From positions 62,001-126,000 of the forward strand of contig CALGAW010000039.1 of NCBI GenBank assembly GCA_937959115.1: a stretch of DNA of 64,000 nt. Direction: 5' to 3'. This DNA is from an uncultured Saprospiraceae bacterium (GTDB lineage: Bacteria; Bacteroidota; Bacteroidia; Chitinophagales; Saprospiraceae). Position numbers and translations under genes: made by a program. Shown here in pieces: positions 29,801 to 37,028 of this stretch. The notes under the pieces are model-generated. The model did not search any database. It had not been told where the DNA came from and was given only the letters and a program-made list of their open reading frames with translations. The number at the start of each line of letters is the position of its first letter. Within the stretch, counting starts at the first letter, position 1.

Positions 29801-32662
29801 AACGACTCCTGCGATCGTTGAAAGTTCTCCATTCTCGAAGGAGGCTTCTACTCCTGAATTTGTGAGAATCGTTACTCTACTTGTTCCAATTTCAAACTCT
29901 TTGTCTCTTAATAACAGTAACGCTGCAGTACCTTCTGATATGGACAATTCTCCTTCCTCGTCAAAAGCTACGATACCAGTATAAGATCCTCCAAACACAT
30001 CCCCTTCCGTATCTTGTACGCCAAGCCCTAATGTACCATCAAGTTGCTTTAGTGCACCGTCTTCGAAAAGAATGCCTAGTGAAGAACCGCTTCGAATGTA
30101 GAGGCCGTATTGCTCTGCAGCAACTTCAATGATCTGAAGGTCTTTTAGTAAAGTAATGGTAGCTTTTGTTAAAAATTCACCTCCTCTTAAACCTGCCCCA
30201 TTAAAGTCCAATTCAGCAATTTGTTCGTCCAATTGCTTCAACGCTAATTTAGAAAACACCTCAACAGCAAAGATTCCAGTCTCATCGTGATAAACAGAAA
30301 GTGTGCTACCGACCAACATGACCAGACTAAATTGTGCTCCTGGGAAGATGTCTAATTCTGCTTCAGAATAGAGTTCTAATGCTCCGTCCAGGGTAAATGA
30401 ATCCAGATTAAAAATCCCGTTATAGTCGATTCGTCCAATTCGTTTTTCTGCGGTCGAAAATCCACCGGTAGCTACCAATCCGGCTTCTATTAACTCGCCG
30501 GTTTCTCCAAATTTTAATGTCAATACGGTGCCTTGATCAGCAAATTCGGTTGCAAAGTTTTGTTCCGTTAGAACGGTTTCTATATCGGGAGTTGTTAAAC
30601 CTCCTGTTACAGCCAGTGTAATCGTACTTGGAAGGAAAGAAACACCTTCCGCATTAAGGACAATTGCTCCTTCTGCTAATCCTCCTGCCTGGAGGGTGCT
30701 TGCTGATTGTAAGGTCACTTGTTCAGCAAAAGGAATCAATAGTTCGATTGAAGATCCTTCATACCCAAAATCAAATGTTATGGATACACCTGCAGGAATC
30801 TCTATTTGTATACCAGGATAAATCTCAATTGGTTTTGGTTCTTGGGTACTCAGAGTAGCCTTTCCTGACCAAATCGCTGTATCTGGGTCGTAGTCAACTT
30901 CTGCCATTCCAGCAAAGAATTGATCATTCGATTCGACCCCAAGATTCCCATTAAACAAGCCACCAAGACTTAGATCCAAGACAAGTTCTCCTTCAGTGGC
31001 TTTGATGGTTTCCGTCATTTGCTGGGGTTGGGTGATTCCAACGGACATGGTGCCAGTGACTCCTGTTGCTGTCATTTTTGCGTTTATCGCTGCCTCCATG
31101 CCTAATACAGTAAATGACTCTTCAATTGTGAGTGTTGGATCTATCACTCCATCCTTATCTACATAAAGAACAAATCCCGATTTGTCGAAACTGGCAATTT
31201 TAACATTTAGTTTTGCTGATTGATAGACACCATCAGTAAAAACAACTTCAACTTTAACTAACGTTACAATCGGATTGATATCCATTGTTATATTAAGGAC
31301 TTGGCTATCAATTACATTTTCCAGATTGATGTCAACTCTGGTACCCAATAAGGTGAATTCAGGGACTGCAACTTCTCCAGGGAGTTCCTCTAACTCAGCA
31401 CCATCAGCAATGGTTAGTGGTGCATTGGCTAAATCATTCGTTACAACTGGCTCTACCTTGTTTACAAGCATTGCGCCTGCGTCTAGCTTTAACCCAGCAA
31501 GACCTTTACCAATAAAGCGGCCTTGTAGGGTATCTGACTTCTCCCCTTTGTTGATCGCACTTGCACCAACATCTTCTCCTCGGGCTGCTTTTTTGCCTTG
31601 TTCGTCCGCTTCTTTCTCCAATGCCTGATCGTCATTGACTGGAGTTTCTTCTAGGGTTGGCGTTCCTTCAATGATTGTTGTTGGCTTTACGCGTCCTTCC
31701 GCCTGTTGTTTGACGTGTGCTAGCTCGTGACCGATTAGCTCCTGTCCCTCTCTTGTTTCTGGTTGGTAATAGCCGTGTGCGAAATGCACTTCATTGCCTT
31801 GAGCGAATGCGTAGGCGCCCACCTCTTTTGCCTTCGTGGAGTTGGTATGGATTTCCACTTTAGAGAAATCATATTTGAAGGCTTTCGCCATTTTTTTGTT
31901 TAGCTTATGGGGCAAGCCATTTGAAGCGACACCCTGCCCATCTGTTTCATTGCCACCAAGTTGAAATCTTGATGCTTCCGGTCTTTTAGCTTGTTTTTGG
32001 ATGGTTTCGCCGAGCTCAAATTCTGTTTTTTCTGGCGTTTGTGCTTTCTTTTGAATTGTATTCGGAATTTGAAAACCAGGGATCGGATTTGTTTGTTCTT
32101 CTGAGCTTGATTTTTTTAGTTGGAAGGGGCGGTCCGTCGATACGGAACTGTTTGCATTTCCAGTATTGGGTTTATTATTATTGTCTGACGGGGCTCCATC
32201 GTCTGCTGTTTGTTTGCTAGGAGCAGTTGATTCTGGTTGCTCAGTAGCCTTTACGTCGTCTTGCTGGTCTTCTGTTTCCTGGGGTGCAGCTTGTTTTTGA
32301 ACAACGTCAGAAACTTGAGACTTTTCGTCTTGAGACGCTTGGTCTTTTGGTATTGAATTTTTTAATTGGAGTGTAGGTGTATTGTCTCCATTTGCGCTAT
32401 TATCACTGTTACTGTCTGAGCTAGAATCATCATCATCAGCAGTTTGCAGGCTGGCTGCTGCAGACTCTTGTTTCTCCTCTGTTTTTACATCTTCTTGCAG
32501 GTCTTCTGTTTCCTCTTGTGGAGTAGGAAAGGAAAGCTCAGGAGGGAGTAAGGAACTGCCTTTAGAGGTTTTCTCCTCACGTTCAGTAACAGATGCGTTT
32601 GCCTGAGTTAAAGCGTTCTTATGAGCATAGGATTGATCATTATTTAAGTTGCTTTTATTCAT
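23831..32662 (-). CDS. Giant modular DUF4157 / annexin / phospholipase-like protein, candidate toxin
   Basis: The 2943-residue protein lacks a signal peptide. Modules in order: an acidic, Q/S/D-rich N-terminus with a duplicated block (1-245); DUF4157 (about 247-360) with the zinc-type motif HELAH at 312-316 and a downstream EKEADEQ; about 900 residues of beta-rich repeats (about 415-1320). Three LysM-like segments follow (about 1562-1609, 1846-1889, 1934-1984, e.g. PGDTWSGLAQAAYGD), then an SH3-like domain (about 2124-2184). Two hydrophobic helical stretches lie near 2304-2334 and 2405-2432. Two annexin-type repeats carry GFGTDEE at 2496-2502 and GTDE at 2566-2569. The C-terminal domain has GPGN (2770-2773) and HDAAGY (2792-2797), spaced like the Ca loop and His-Asp pair of phospholipase A2-like domains. 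DUF4157 proteins are common near contractile injection systems, but none is visible here. Toxin activity is inferred. Confidence 0.8.
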   Translation of the reverse strand: MNKSNLNNDQSYAHKNALTQANASVTEREEKTSKGSSLLPPELSFPTPQEETEDLQEDVKTEEKQESAAASLQTADDDDSSSDSNSDNSANGDNTPTLQLKNSIPKDQASQDEKSQVSDVVQKQAAPQETEDQQDDVKATEQPESTAPSKQTADDGAPSDNNNKPNTGNANSSVSTDRPFQLKKSSSEEQTNPIPGFQIPNTIQKKAQTPEKTEFELGETIQKQAKRPEASRFQLGGNETDGQGVASNGLPHKLNKKMAKAFKYDFSKVEIHTNSTKAKEVGAYAFAQGNEVHFAHGYYQPETREGQELIGHELAHVKQQAEGRVKPTTIIEGTPTLEETPVNDDQALEKEADEQGKKAARGEDVGASAINKGEKSDTLQGRFIGKGLAGLKLDAGAMLVNKVEPVVTNDLANAPLTIADGAELEELPGEVAVPEFTLLGTRVDINLENVIDSQVLNITMDINPIVTLVKVEVVFTDGVYQSAKLNVKIASFDKSGFVLYVDKDGVIDPTLTIEESFTVLGMEAAINAKMTATGVTGTMSVGITQPQQMTETIKATEGELVLDLSLGGLFNGNLGVESNDQFFAGMAEVDYDPDTAIWSGKATLSTQEPKPIEIYPGIQIEIPAGVSITFDFGYEGSSIELLIPFAEQVTLQSASTLQAGGLAEGAIVLNAEGVSFLPSTITLAVTGGLTTPDIETVLTEQNFATEFADQGTVLTLKFGETGELIEAGLVATGGFSTAEKRIGRIDYNGIFNLDSFTLDGALELYSEAELDIFPGAQFSLVMLVGSTLSVYHDETGIFAVEVFSKLALKQLDEQIAELDFNGAGLRGGEFLTKATITLLKDLQIIEVAAEQYGLYIRSGSSLGILFEDGALKQLDGTLGLGVQDTEGDVFGGSYTGIVAFDEEGELSISEGTAALLLLRDKEFEIGTSRVTILTNSGVEASFENGELSTIAGVVKAMYEERAFTMEIDANITYDLINNSLLSLEAELAVETEFELFKKEDSFLTLNGIAGSLIIKDDELVQIGGEGALEGQFGTISLTGEASLSWVNEEDETKFIGSGLLEFVKKSADGEPIFEGSLALSLNGSEFEASGEIQMQLTEALSGAASFHLDQEMDPTISASLEYTESVIDGEELWATEFKSPVVTIPIWYIFVLELGATFGASLNTTPLDLTGAVAIEDWKPGTDPFPHFNTELQAQWGIDFSAKVMLHAAIVGHVLFLKLFAGIRGGLGIDIPVAINPSVRLVSNEKGVGGEVGVNVSITPVISAILELYAGWQALGGLFEGEKVWPVAQEKLGEFADVHWEGSLAFGDQEALDASPSLIAPPAEQKVEPSANIIPSTGMNDLGYGNNEAGGNQEGGLNNTTSSITTPNAENKDGLTDFFGDDSELKALVERAYTIAEKLQYLQHPFAFASLILEFAEDILKDGWDFAVDVVQRLEETAERFGRDPFGTTVNGILNTAEDIGDAAHGVLHGAASGLSDLIFGEKEDKLASLSSANGFAQAKTMAINAYGHISYYRYIYAWFFKNGGVFPVTPFHEIGNLVHTNQFYIDELNARIQAPGKIDYAHPWETFETIASIAYGEPKLGWRLQEHNPAIAEVKEGDTVIIPSKEEIGPSWIEVDPIPVGNSGLSIVSLPIGDSFNDVHSKSVDFYIENATGSLFVNWIAREMLNINENSTLAIRLRDLSLMNKDNITTDFVKNKAGQIAELMASLINTETLSFYNDGGSLAVNINLSGSPEQLETTALEQANPGDTIALGNHSLEYVAEKVYEHKERVAWIKEHQTKAGTAQPAGLSTDAGNTGAATVMQQGGTALSKNTGGQIIQLPTVADMMKMDALPLDKRGLAPDARIKVENSDSWSSLSLIAYGTWEKGLALSDYGGNSNIQLETGEEIFLPKPIFLESTQVKAEDFERQYIGGDLVEEDLEFNAISRTISAPTEIATLPGDTWSGLAQAAYGDFSLFPKLSNYQANSQIRGLVPGTWVVIPKKEDLDNVDPYSLGMSLNNYPLLTEMVIVRSATMEHHVWVEDRRDLATRNTTPFNPADKPGVWMMASNPFELTPEVKELKDNTDQASEFYSPILDVWGMTQGDQTTSAINKTKSSIKKITDAKLIAEEPGNAVPSDGTRVEKMGIVFEPVFLRSEPSTEEHTKLGTLGFNYRVFILKEFPGDWYFVVTDYGSGYVAKNFIWTHLPDPKSTLYTVKEDPVSDIISHYKGLGYAPKIGFDDRHLLMGLWLANQGGGVALDMDKFNESQSSIVNWFDNQDDNRAVYDAITFKEGLLIWLPGIDHIKAMADSGEILTRPELVDDAVALAKGVTGFLEGLMSGFFGGIWTTVKNIVGLVQAVEDTIEKIVKDSISDNLDKLYEIIESFQSSEGEGIVDKFSAAIKEMFSNFKENWDHPIHYDKWKFRGKVAGAAILEVIIFIFTGGIGSVIKWAAKLPKPLSTFLTNIANKLDAKIPDDYKNKEGEGNTFGLVSFLAKKVNDEGELTIEDARDRIIKATEGFGTDEEAVYDAITRCKDHRSLLNDSIVMTAIEKDMNGHDLWKCYLLMEYGNESNYHPSIKQLWNATISNGTDESEVFEALQNMDKRAKESYGLDTFLRSELSGSDLEQALSLISTSDSIQQNLFGSQEAGEEDLVIRMESLPQLVDSNFVGAASTSLKDAMNILYRKPEGSLLNETVSHIESIRGLTVGSGLRQYNLAMRKQTEGIEYYKAKMESRGLVYNHEVDNPSPALDMTKHSEFSASNAQLRFGKIVGDVFGIDAVFGSLISPTGGMAGPGNSRLPFVEDGGAVATHGALHDAAGYLYNAHGIGPGYDYMNIEPGSDPTNSLAGQTSMQWWIDLYESNGMDVGLFERILNSTAYLGTGFSKIYEDLTMDQKKEALRIMVTTNTFILNQAGLSNDDRYAKIQELMDACSPEEKTELADYFYENNGFSTRLTSIYYIMKPYKSE
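32135..32521 (-). repeat. Internal duplication in the N-terminus of the giant protein
   Basis: Residues about 49-98 and 128-170 are diverged copies of one block. Each has (E)ETED.Q.DVK, E..ES and QTADD, followed by an acidic/Asn tract and then an LQLK or FQLK motif. Short F-E/Q-L/I motifs recur at about 180, 198, 215 and 233. Such disordered repeats may serve as a loading or tethering tail. Confidence 0.6.
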
Positions 32663-32811
32663 TTTTTGAATATTTATTCAATTCTATCAGTCCATTTATT
32701 TCCTGGAATAGATTCCTACAAAAATTCGCCATTACACTACCTTAAAAGTTTCCTAAATCTTAAGATCTTCTACCCTAAAATGAATAAAGTAGATACCCTT
32801 AGAGTAATCAG

Positions 32812-33132
32812 TTAAGGAAATGTTTCGCCAATGTTTTCCTTTGTGAAGGGAGGCTTCCAAATCATCGGCCATCCACGATTTCTACTATATCTATTTTGGA
32901 AATCCACTGGAGAATTATCAGATGAAACTATACGGCCAGCAAGTTCTATAGCGGGGTTAGTTGATTTAGCAGCCAGAAGTTGGGGTACAGGCGTTCTTCA
33001 TAGATCATCTATTGAAGAAACTTCATCAGTAAAAGGATTATCCTCTACCATCTCTGAAGATTTGTTACACTCAAGAAAACCTGCGGACAACATAGTAGCT
33101 GCAAGAAGGAGTTTTAAATAATTTGAAATCAT
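32812..33132 (-). pseudogene. Small secreted-protein gene interrupted by an in-frame TGA
   Basis: On the minus strand ATG 33132 opens a reading frame with a signal-peptide-like start (MISNYLKLLLAATMLSAGFLEC). It encodes 44 residues before TGA at 32998-33000. The same frame then stays open for 61 more codons (RTPVPQLLAAKSTNPAIELAG...) to TAA at 32812. The gene starts about 150 bp upstream of the giant gene. Either the original gene of about 105 codons has been broken by one stop, or only the 44-residue peptide is made. The plus-strand frame over this interval looks like a shadow. Confidence 0.5.
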
Positions 33133-33392
33133 GAAAAGAAATTTTTAGTTTTTTAAAAATTGTCCTGCTTGTTTGTTAACCATCTTTTATGGTGACAAAT
33201 ACAACACTAAACTACTTATTACAACTTCTATTTTTTTTTCATAATCTACTGATAAACGAATTCGCAACAGTTTGGAATTACAACAAAAAACTCTTTCAAT
33301 CAACTAAAAGTCTGTTGTTTATAAAAAACCTATTGCCCGTTAATGCAAAGAAATGTTATTGACGAAGAAAACAATTTTAAATAAGCATTGGT

Positions 33393-33645
33393 TTATAAGT
33401 ATCCCTGTGCTTGAAACTTAAACAGTTCTGCGTATTTGCCATCCAAAGCTAAGTTCATCATGCGAACCAATTTCTTTGAGCATCCCGTTTTCTAGAAATA
33501 AGATTCGGTCTGCCATACGTACAGTAGAAAAGCGATGAGAATTGAGCACGGTAGAGTTCCACTTGATCAAATCAGAAAACCTTAGAAAGACTTCGTGCTC
33601 TGCGCGCGCATCCAAGGCAGAAGTCGGTTCATCTAATATTAGTAA
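33393..33645 (-). pseudogene. Remnant of an ABC transporter ATPase (C-terminal end of the nucleotide-binding domain)
   Basis: After an in-frame TAG (33646-33648) the minus strand reads LLILDEPTSALDARAE (Walker B and D-loop). It continues through an altered H-loop region, NSHRFSTVRMADRI, to ENGMLKEIGSHDEL. Near 33450 the frame shifts. The correct continuation ALDGKYAELFKFQAQGYL is in another frame and ends at TAA 33393. So about 85 codons of an exporter-type ABC ATPase survive, without Walker A or a membrane domain, and with a frameshift. It is a decayed gene end, not a functional protein. It may be the relic of an ABC exporter that once lay upstream of the giant gene. Confidence 0.85.
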
Positions 33646-33734
33646 CTAATTTGATACAAATTTAATCGCCTACCAGTGCTGGTTCTTAGGTGCCCAGTCA
33701 TCTAAGAGATCTGTTCCATCCAGACTACTTGTTT

Positions 33735-34187
33735 TTACACGGAAATACTATATGAACAAGTACCATTGATTGCTTCTCCTGAAATTTTAGCAGTTACGAC
33801 TAACTGCTCCTCCTCTTTGCTGGATCTAAGAATACCATCCAAAAAGGTGAATTCAGGTATTGAAAATTCCTCTCCAATTGGCATCTGCAAAAAGCCGATG
33901 CCGTTGATACGATCTAGAGTAACGGTATCCGTTTCCAAAGACTTTCTTACGGCTCCGATCTGTGTTACTTTGTTTAATTCTGCTTGTACTGTCATGTCTT
34001 TTTTATTTTTTTCTGAAACTTTTATTATTATGTGAGTAGTTGCTTTTCTTTCCTTTAGGATAGCCTCTTCTTCTTTCTTTTTGTGAGGTAGCGAGGGACT
34101 TACCACGGATTTTACATCCTCCGCATTAGGAACGGAGTTGTTAGATAACCCTCTAGGTTTATTTCTGTGGAGTGTTGTTTTGTGCAT
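33735..34187 (-). CDS. Hypothetical protein with a segment resembling the giant protein
   Basis: The 150-residue protein is basic, with a Pro/Lys/Glu-rich first third (HKKKEEEAILKERKA) and no signal peptide. The second half is beta-rich. Its EEFSIPEFTFLDG resembles GEVAVPEFTLLGT of the giant protein (about residues 430-442), where the beta-repeat region begins. It ends TCSYSISV. I do not recognise a family. Its position upstream of the giant gene on the same strand, together with this likeness, suggests a related component or a decayed copy. The flanking DNA contains pseudogenes. Confidence 0.5.
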   Translation of the reverse strand: MHKTTLHRNKPRGLSNNSVPNAEDVKSVVSPSLPHKKKEEEAILKERKATTHIIIKVSEKNKKDMTVQAELNKVTQIGAVRKSLETDTVTLDRINGIGFLQMPIGEEFSIPEFTFLDGILRSSKEEEQLVVTAKISGEAINGTCSYSISV

Positions 34188-34641
34188 AAGAAGATGTAGT
34201 TGTTAGTTATAATCTAAATTACTAACCACCTCACATTATTTATTATACAAATTCCAGCCCACCGCCATGCAATTTTTTTATAATACGTAAATCTCTCTTT
34301 ATAAGAATAAAAGAAACAATTACCATTAAAATGAGGACAAGTGCTGTTTTTTGAATTTGGTTGTGGTGTTAACTATTCAAACTAAATTGGAAATGAAACT
34401 CTTACTTGACGATATTACCAGATTATGCAATCATCACAGATCCGTGCGGCTGGATTGGGAGCTGTTACTCCAAGGAGGGCGATGCTGAACAGCTGGCCGG
34501 AATGCTTGATACAGTCGGATAGCTAGATCACTTGTATTGACAAGTTATTAGTGCTTGGTGCTTACGAAACTTCTTGGGACAATCATTAGAAAAGGACACC
34601 TTTAGTAAAGCATAAATCTTATGCTACGGAAGTTGTATCAA
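34188..34641. other. Gene-poor stretch with a short coding relic
   Basis: This 454-bp stretch has no convincing gene. On the plus strand 34397-34519 reads as an open segment of about 40 codons. It includes ITDPCGWIGSCYSKEGDAEQ and LAGMLDTVG, ends in TAG, and has no start codon of its own. Its composition is more GC-rich than the surroundings. It looks like the end of a lost gene; I do not recognise it. Confidence 0.3.
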
Positions 34642-34986
34642 CTAAAAGGGTGTAAATACTCCATTATTACTGTTGAATAATATTCTATCCAAACCAATGA
34701 CATCTGCATCTAGATTATAGTCATAGTTGGTGTAGATAGAAAAAGCAGCGTTTGTTTTGTGCCAAAGGATAATATCAATGCCATTAATATCAAATAACTC
34801 TAGGTTGGTTTGTTCTCCATTCCCAGTATACATTCCCCATTTTCCTGGCACCATTTCTTTTTGACCAAAACCAAAACTTTTGTAAGAATCAACTAAGATG
34901 ATGGCTTTGGTTTGTGCACCCATCCTGCTCTCCGGCGTATCGGCTTTGAATGCCTGTAAAACTCCTTGCTCATCAACTGTAATCAC
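34642..34986 (-). pseudogene. Detached dockerin-like C-terminal module
   Basis: The 114 codons lack a signal peptide. They match only the last part of the modules ending the proteins at 1812-4661 and 51323-53806: a GFGQKEMVPGKWGMYTGNG segment, DINGIDIILWH, then YDYNLDADVIGLDRILFNSNNGVF. The Asp-rich calcium-loop pair is intact. Without an export signal or the catalytic part it is most likely the 3' end of a deleted secreted-protein gene. Transcription from the nominal ATG cannot be excluded. Confidence 0.65.
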
Positions 34987-35076
34987 TTATTTTTCTCATG
35001 CGGGTTGTGTTTTGCACAATAATGAAGATTATTCAGCAAAGTGTCAGAATAACAGTTAACGCTTATTATACTGAGG

Positions 35077-35096
35077 GGGCGAATTGCAATTCGCCC
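35077..35096. repeat. REP-like perfect palindrome
   Basis: GGGCGAATTGCAATTCGCCC is a perfect 20-bp inverted repeat in otherwise AT-rich DNA. It looks like a dispersed REP-type element or a cruciform site rather than a terminator, since no U-tract follows. Confidence 0.55.
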
Positions 35097-35112
35097 TTAC
35101 TTCATCCATAAA

Positions 35113-35154
35113 CAAAAAAATGCCTTTGGACAACGCAATAAAAGTCCAAAGGCA
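35113..35154 (-). terminator. Intrinsic terminator (minus strand)
   Basis: A perfect 10-bp stem, GCCTTTGGAC/GTCCAAAGGC, is followed on the minus strand by seven T. The closest upstream minus-strand gene is the TPR gene, whose stop lies 418 bp away. The transcript therefore has a very long 3' region, or an unseen small RNA ends here. Confidence 0.7.
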
Positions 35155-35571
35155 CCTCTAAAAAACCCGCATTTATGGTGAGCGTTATAAGTATTCAAAC
35201 CTATATACCAATATGTGTCTTTGACTTACAACACTGACCAAGATTATAGTAAACTTTTTTACCATAAGTTGTCAACTTTGGGAAAATGTCACTACCCTCA
35301 TTGACAAGTCAAAGATAAAACAATTCTTTAAACAAAACAAATTGTTTCAAACAAATATGTGCAATTATTATTCTTGCATTTGGATGCCTCCTATGAATAC
35401 CGAATATTGAATTTCGAAAAAGGGAATTATTATCGTTCTGAATAAAAGAGAAACTGAATAGAACCAACTGTTTCAAGTATTATCATGCTGCTCCTTCATT
35501 CAATATCTGGTTTTTAAACCTTAGAAATTCTGCGATCGATGGCTTTAGCGTTTGATATTCCATTTAAAGGT

Positions 35572-36780
35572 CTACCGATATTGCATCGCTCCTTGCTGCA
35601 TTCGGAACCACCGCATAGAAGGATCCAGAAAATCCCCCGTCTTCTTAGCTTTGGATATGGATTTTGTGAATTTCCGAAATCGATCTTCCTTGAAGTGCTT
35701 TTTAAACGACTTAGAGGTAAGAAACTCCGTATACACCTTTCTGTAATCAAACACCCCAAGGGCCTTAGCTCGATTAAGTGCAGCGTACATAGCAGGCAGA
35801 TCATCGTTGAGCGCATACATCTCTGCTACTCGATAATCCATCAATCCTTTGTAGGAATCGCCCTTGGCATCACCAGCAGCTGCGGCGCGCTCGTAATGGG
35901 TTTGAGCCAACACAAAATCACCAGACTCTTTGGCGATATCTCCCATTACTTCATAAGGGAATGGTAAATCAGGATTCAGTTTTACTGCCTTTTTAAATTC
36001 ATTCATTGCGCGCCCTGACTTTCCCATTTTCTGGTAGATCACACCACTATAGAAGTAGCACATGGCATTGCGTGGCTGCAGCAAAATTGACCTATTGATA
36101 TCTGCTAGCGATTCTTGGTATTCGCCCATAAAATAATTGACCGCAGCTCGGTTGTAGTAGGCAATAAACAGTTCATCATCTCGCTCTAGTGCCTGTGTAA
36201 ACAAGTCTTTTGCCTCCTGCATATCTTTTCGAACTGGATTTGCCTGATCCTGATTGAAGTAACGCGCCGCGCCAGCATTGCAATAGGCCATCGCAAAATT
36301 CGAATCAATACGAATTGCCTCTTGAAAAGACTGTAGTGCCTGGCCAAAACGGTTCAGTTCGCAGTACGTGAGTCCTAGATCGTTGTAGGAAGGTACATGA
36401 AACTTATTCAGTTGTAGCGTCTTATTATAATACGTTTCTGCTTTTTTATAATTACCACTTTTATAGCTTGTCTGTGCAGCGCCAAACGATCCATCAATGC
36501 TTGTAGGGTCTAACTTCATCAGCATCTTGAAATCCTCTATTGCGCCTTCATACTCATCGATGTACAATTGGCAATAGCCTCGAAAGTAGATGCCTTTCAA
36601 ATGTTCTGGATTGTCTCTCAAAAAGATATTGAAATCAGTCACCGCATCTGCATAATTTTCCTTGCTTTTATGTACGAGTGCTGTCTTGTAGTAATGGTAA
36701 TCCACTCGTGCATCAGCAGGTTGAGCAGTCATCACAACGCTCAAAAACAAAATTATTATGAGTAGATAAAGTCTATGCAC
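35572..36780 (-). CDS. Secreted/periplasmic TPR protein
   Basis: The 402-residue protein has a signal peptide (cleavage near VMTAQPADA). About eight tetratricopeptide repeats span residues 25-330, each about 34 residues with the usual small/large pattern, e.g. AVTDFNIFLRDNPEHLKG, AIEDFKMLMKLDP and ALQSFQEAIRIDSNF. It is a protein-protein interaction scaffold in the envelope. The C-terminal ~70 residues, including KSFKKHFKEDRFRKFTKSI, are basic and helical. It is monocistronic. No specific partner can be named. Confidence 0.88.
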   Translation of the reverse strand: MHRLYLLIIILFLSVVMTAQPADARVDYHYYKTALVHKSKENYADAVTDFNIFLRDNPEHLKGIYFRGYCQLYIDEYEGAIEDFKMLMKLDPTSIDGSFGAAQTSYKSGNYKKAETYYNKTLQLNKFHVPSYNDLGLTYCELNRFGQALQSFQEAIRIDSNFAMAYCNAGAARYFNQDQANPVRKDMQEAKDLFTQALERDDELFIAYYNRAAVNYFMGEYQESLADINRSILLQPRNAMCYFYSGVIYQKMGKSGRAMNEFKKAVKLNPDLPFPYEVMGDIAKESGDFVLAQTHYERAAAAGDAKGDSYKGLMDYRVAEMYALNDDLPAMYAALNRAKALGVFDYRKVYTEFLTSKSFKKHFKEDRFRKFTKSISKAKKTGDFLDPSMRWFRMQQGAMQYR

Positions 36781-36879
36781 GATTCGGTTTTTATAGTTGG
36801 GTTCCCATCATTGGATTACCCATAAACTCTATTATTCAATAATAATACCGAATAATATTGATAAGTCTATTCTACAATA

Positions 36880-36916
36880 AACAAAAACTGATGCCATAGT
36901 TTGGTACATCAGTTTT
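36880..36916 (-). terminator. Intrinsic terminator downstream of the methyltransferase gene
   Basis: A perfect 10-bp stem AAAACTGATG/CATCAGTTTT with a 13-base loop is followed on the minus strand by a T-rich run. It lies about 110 bp past the stop at 37029. Confidence 0.65.
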
Positions 36917-37028
36917 CTCTATACATCTATGCAATCATTTCATGAACAGTAATATGAGAAGGTTCAACAGTATCTTGCCAGTTCTACCTCATCAATAAAT
37001 TACACACCTGTTTGAATAAACGCCCGTT

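Larger units (their letters stand above)
34987..35571. other. Non-coding stretch with palindrome and orphan terminator
   Basis: This 585-bp stretch has no credible gene. It contains the 20-bp palindrome at 35077-35096, the hairpin at 35113-35154, and a sequence at 35164-35182 similar to the GCATTATGCATG-type motifs at 20065 and 44142. The rest is AT-rich without visible structure. Confidence 0.5.

Noticed and set aside
23831-32662. Presence of a contractile injection system locus around the DUF4157 gene
   Set aside because: DUF4157 suggested it, but no sheath, tube, baseplate, spike or AAA ATPase gene is present anywhere in the window.
32831-33121. 96-codon plus-strand frame upstream of the giant gene
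   Set aside because: The opposite strand over the same interval carries a better reading frame with a signal peptide; the plus frame looks like its shadow.
34397-34519. Segment of about 40 codons ending in TAG, with a Cys/Trp-rich middle
   Set aside because: No start codon and no recognised family; recorded only as a possible relic.
34400-34520. Group II intron or structured RNA at the GC-richer patch
   Set aside because: No domain V-like hairpin or conserved intron ends; a coding relic explains the composition better.
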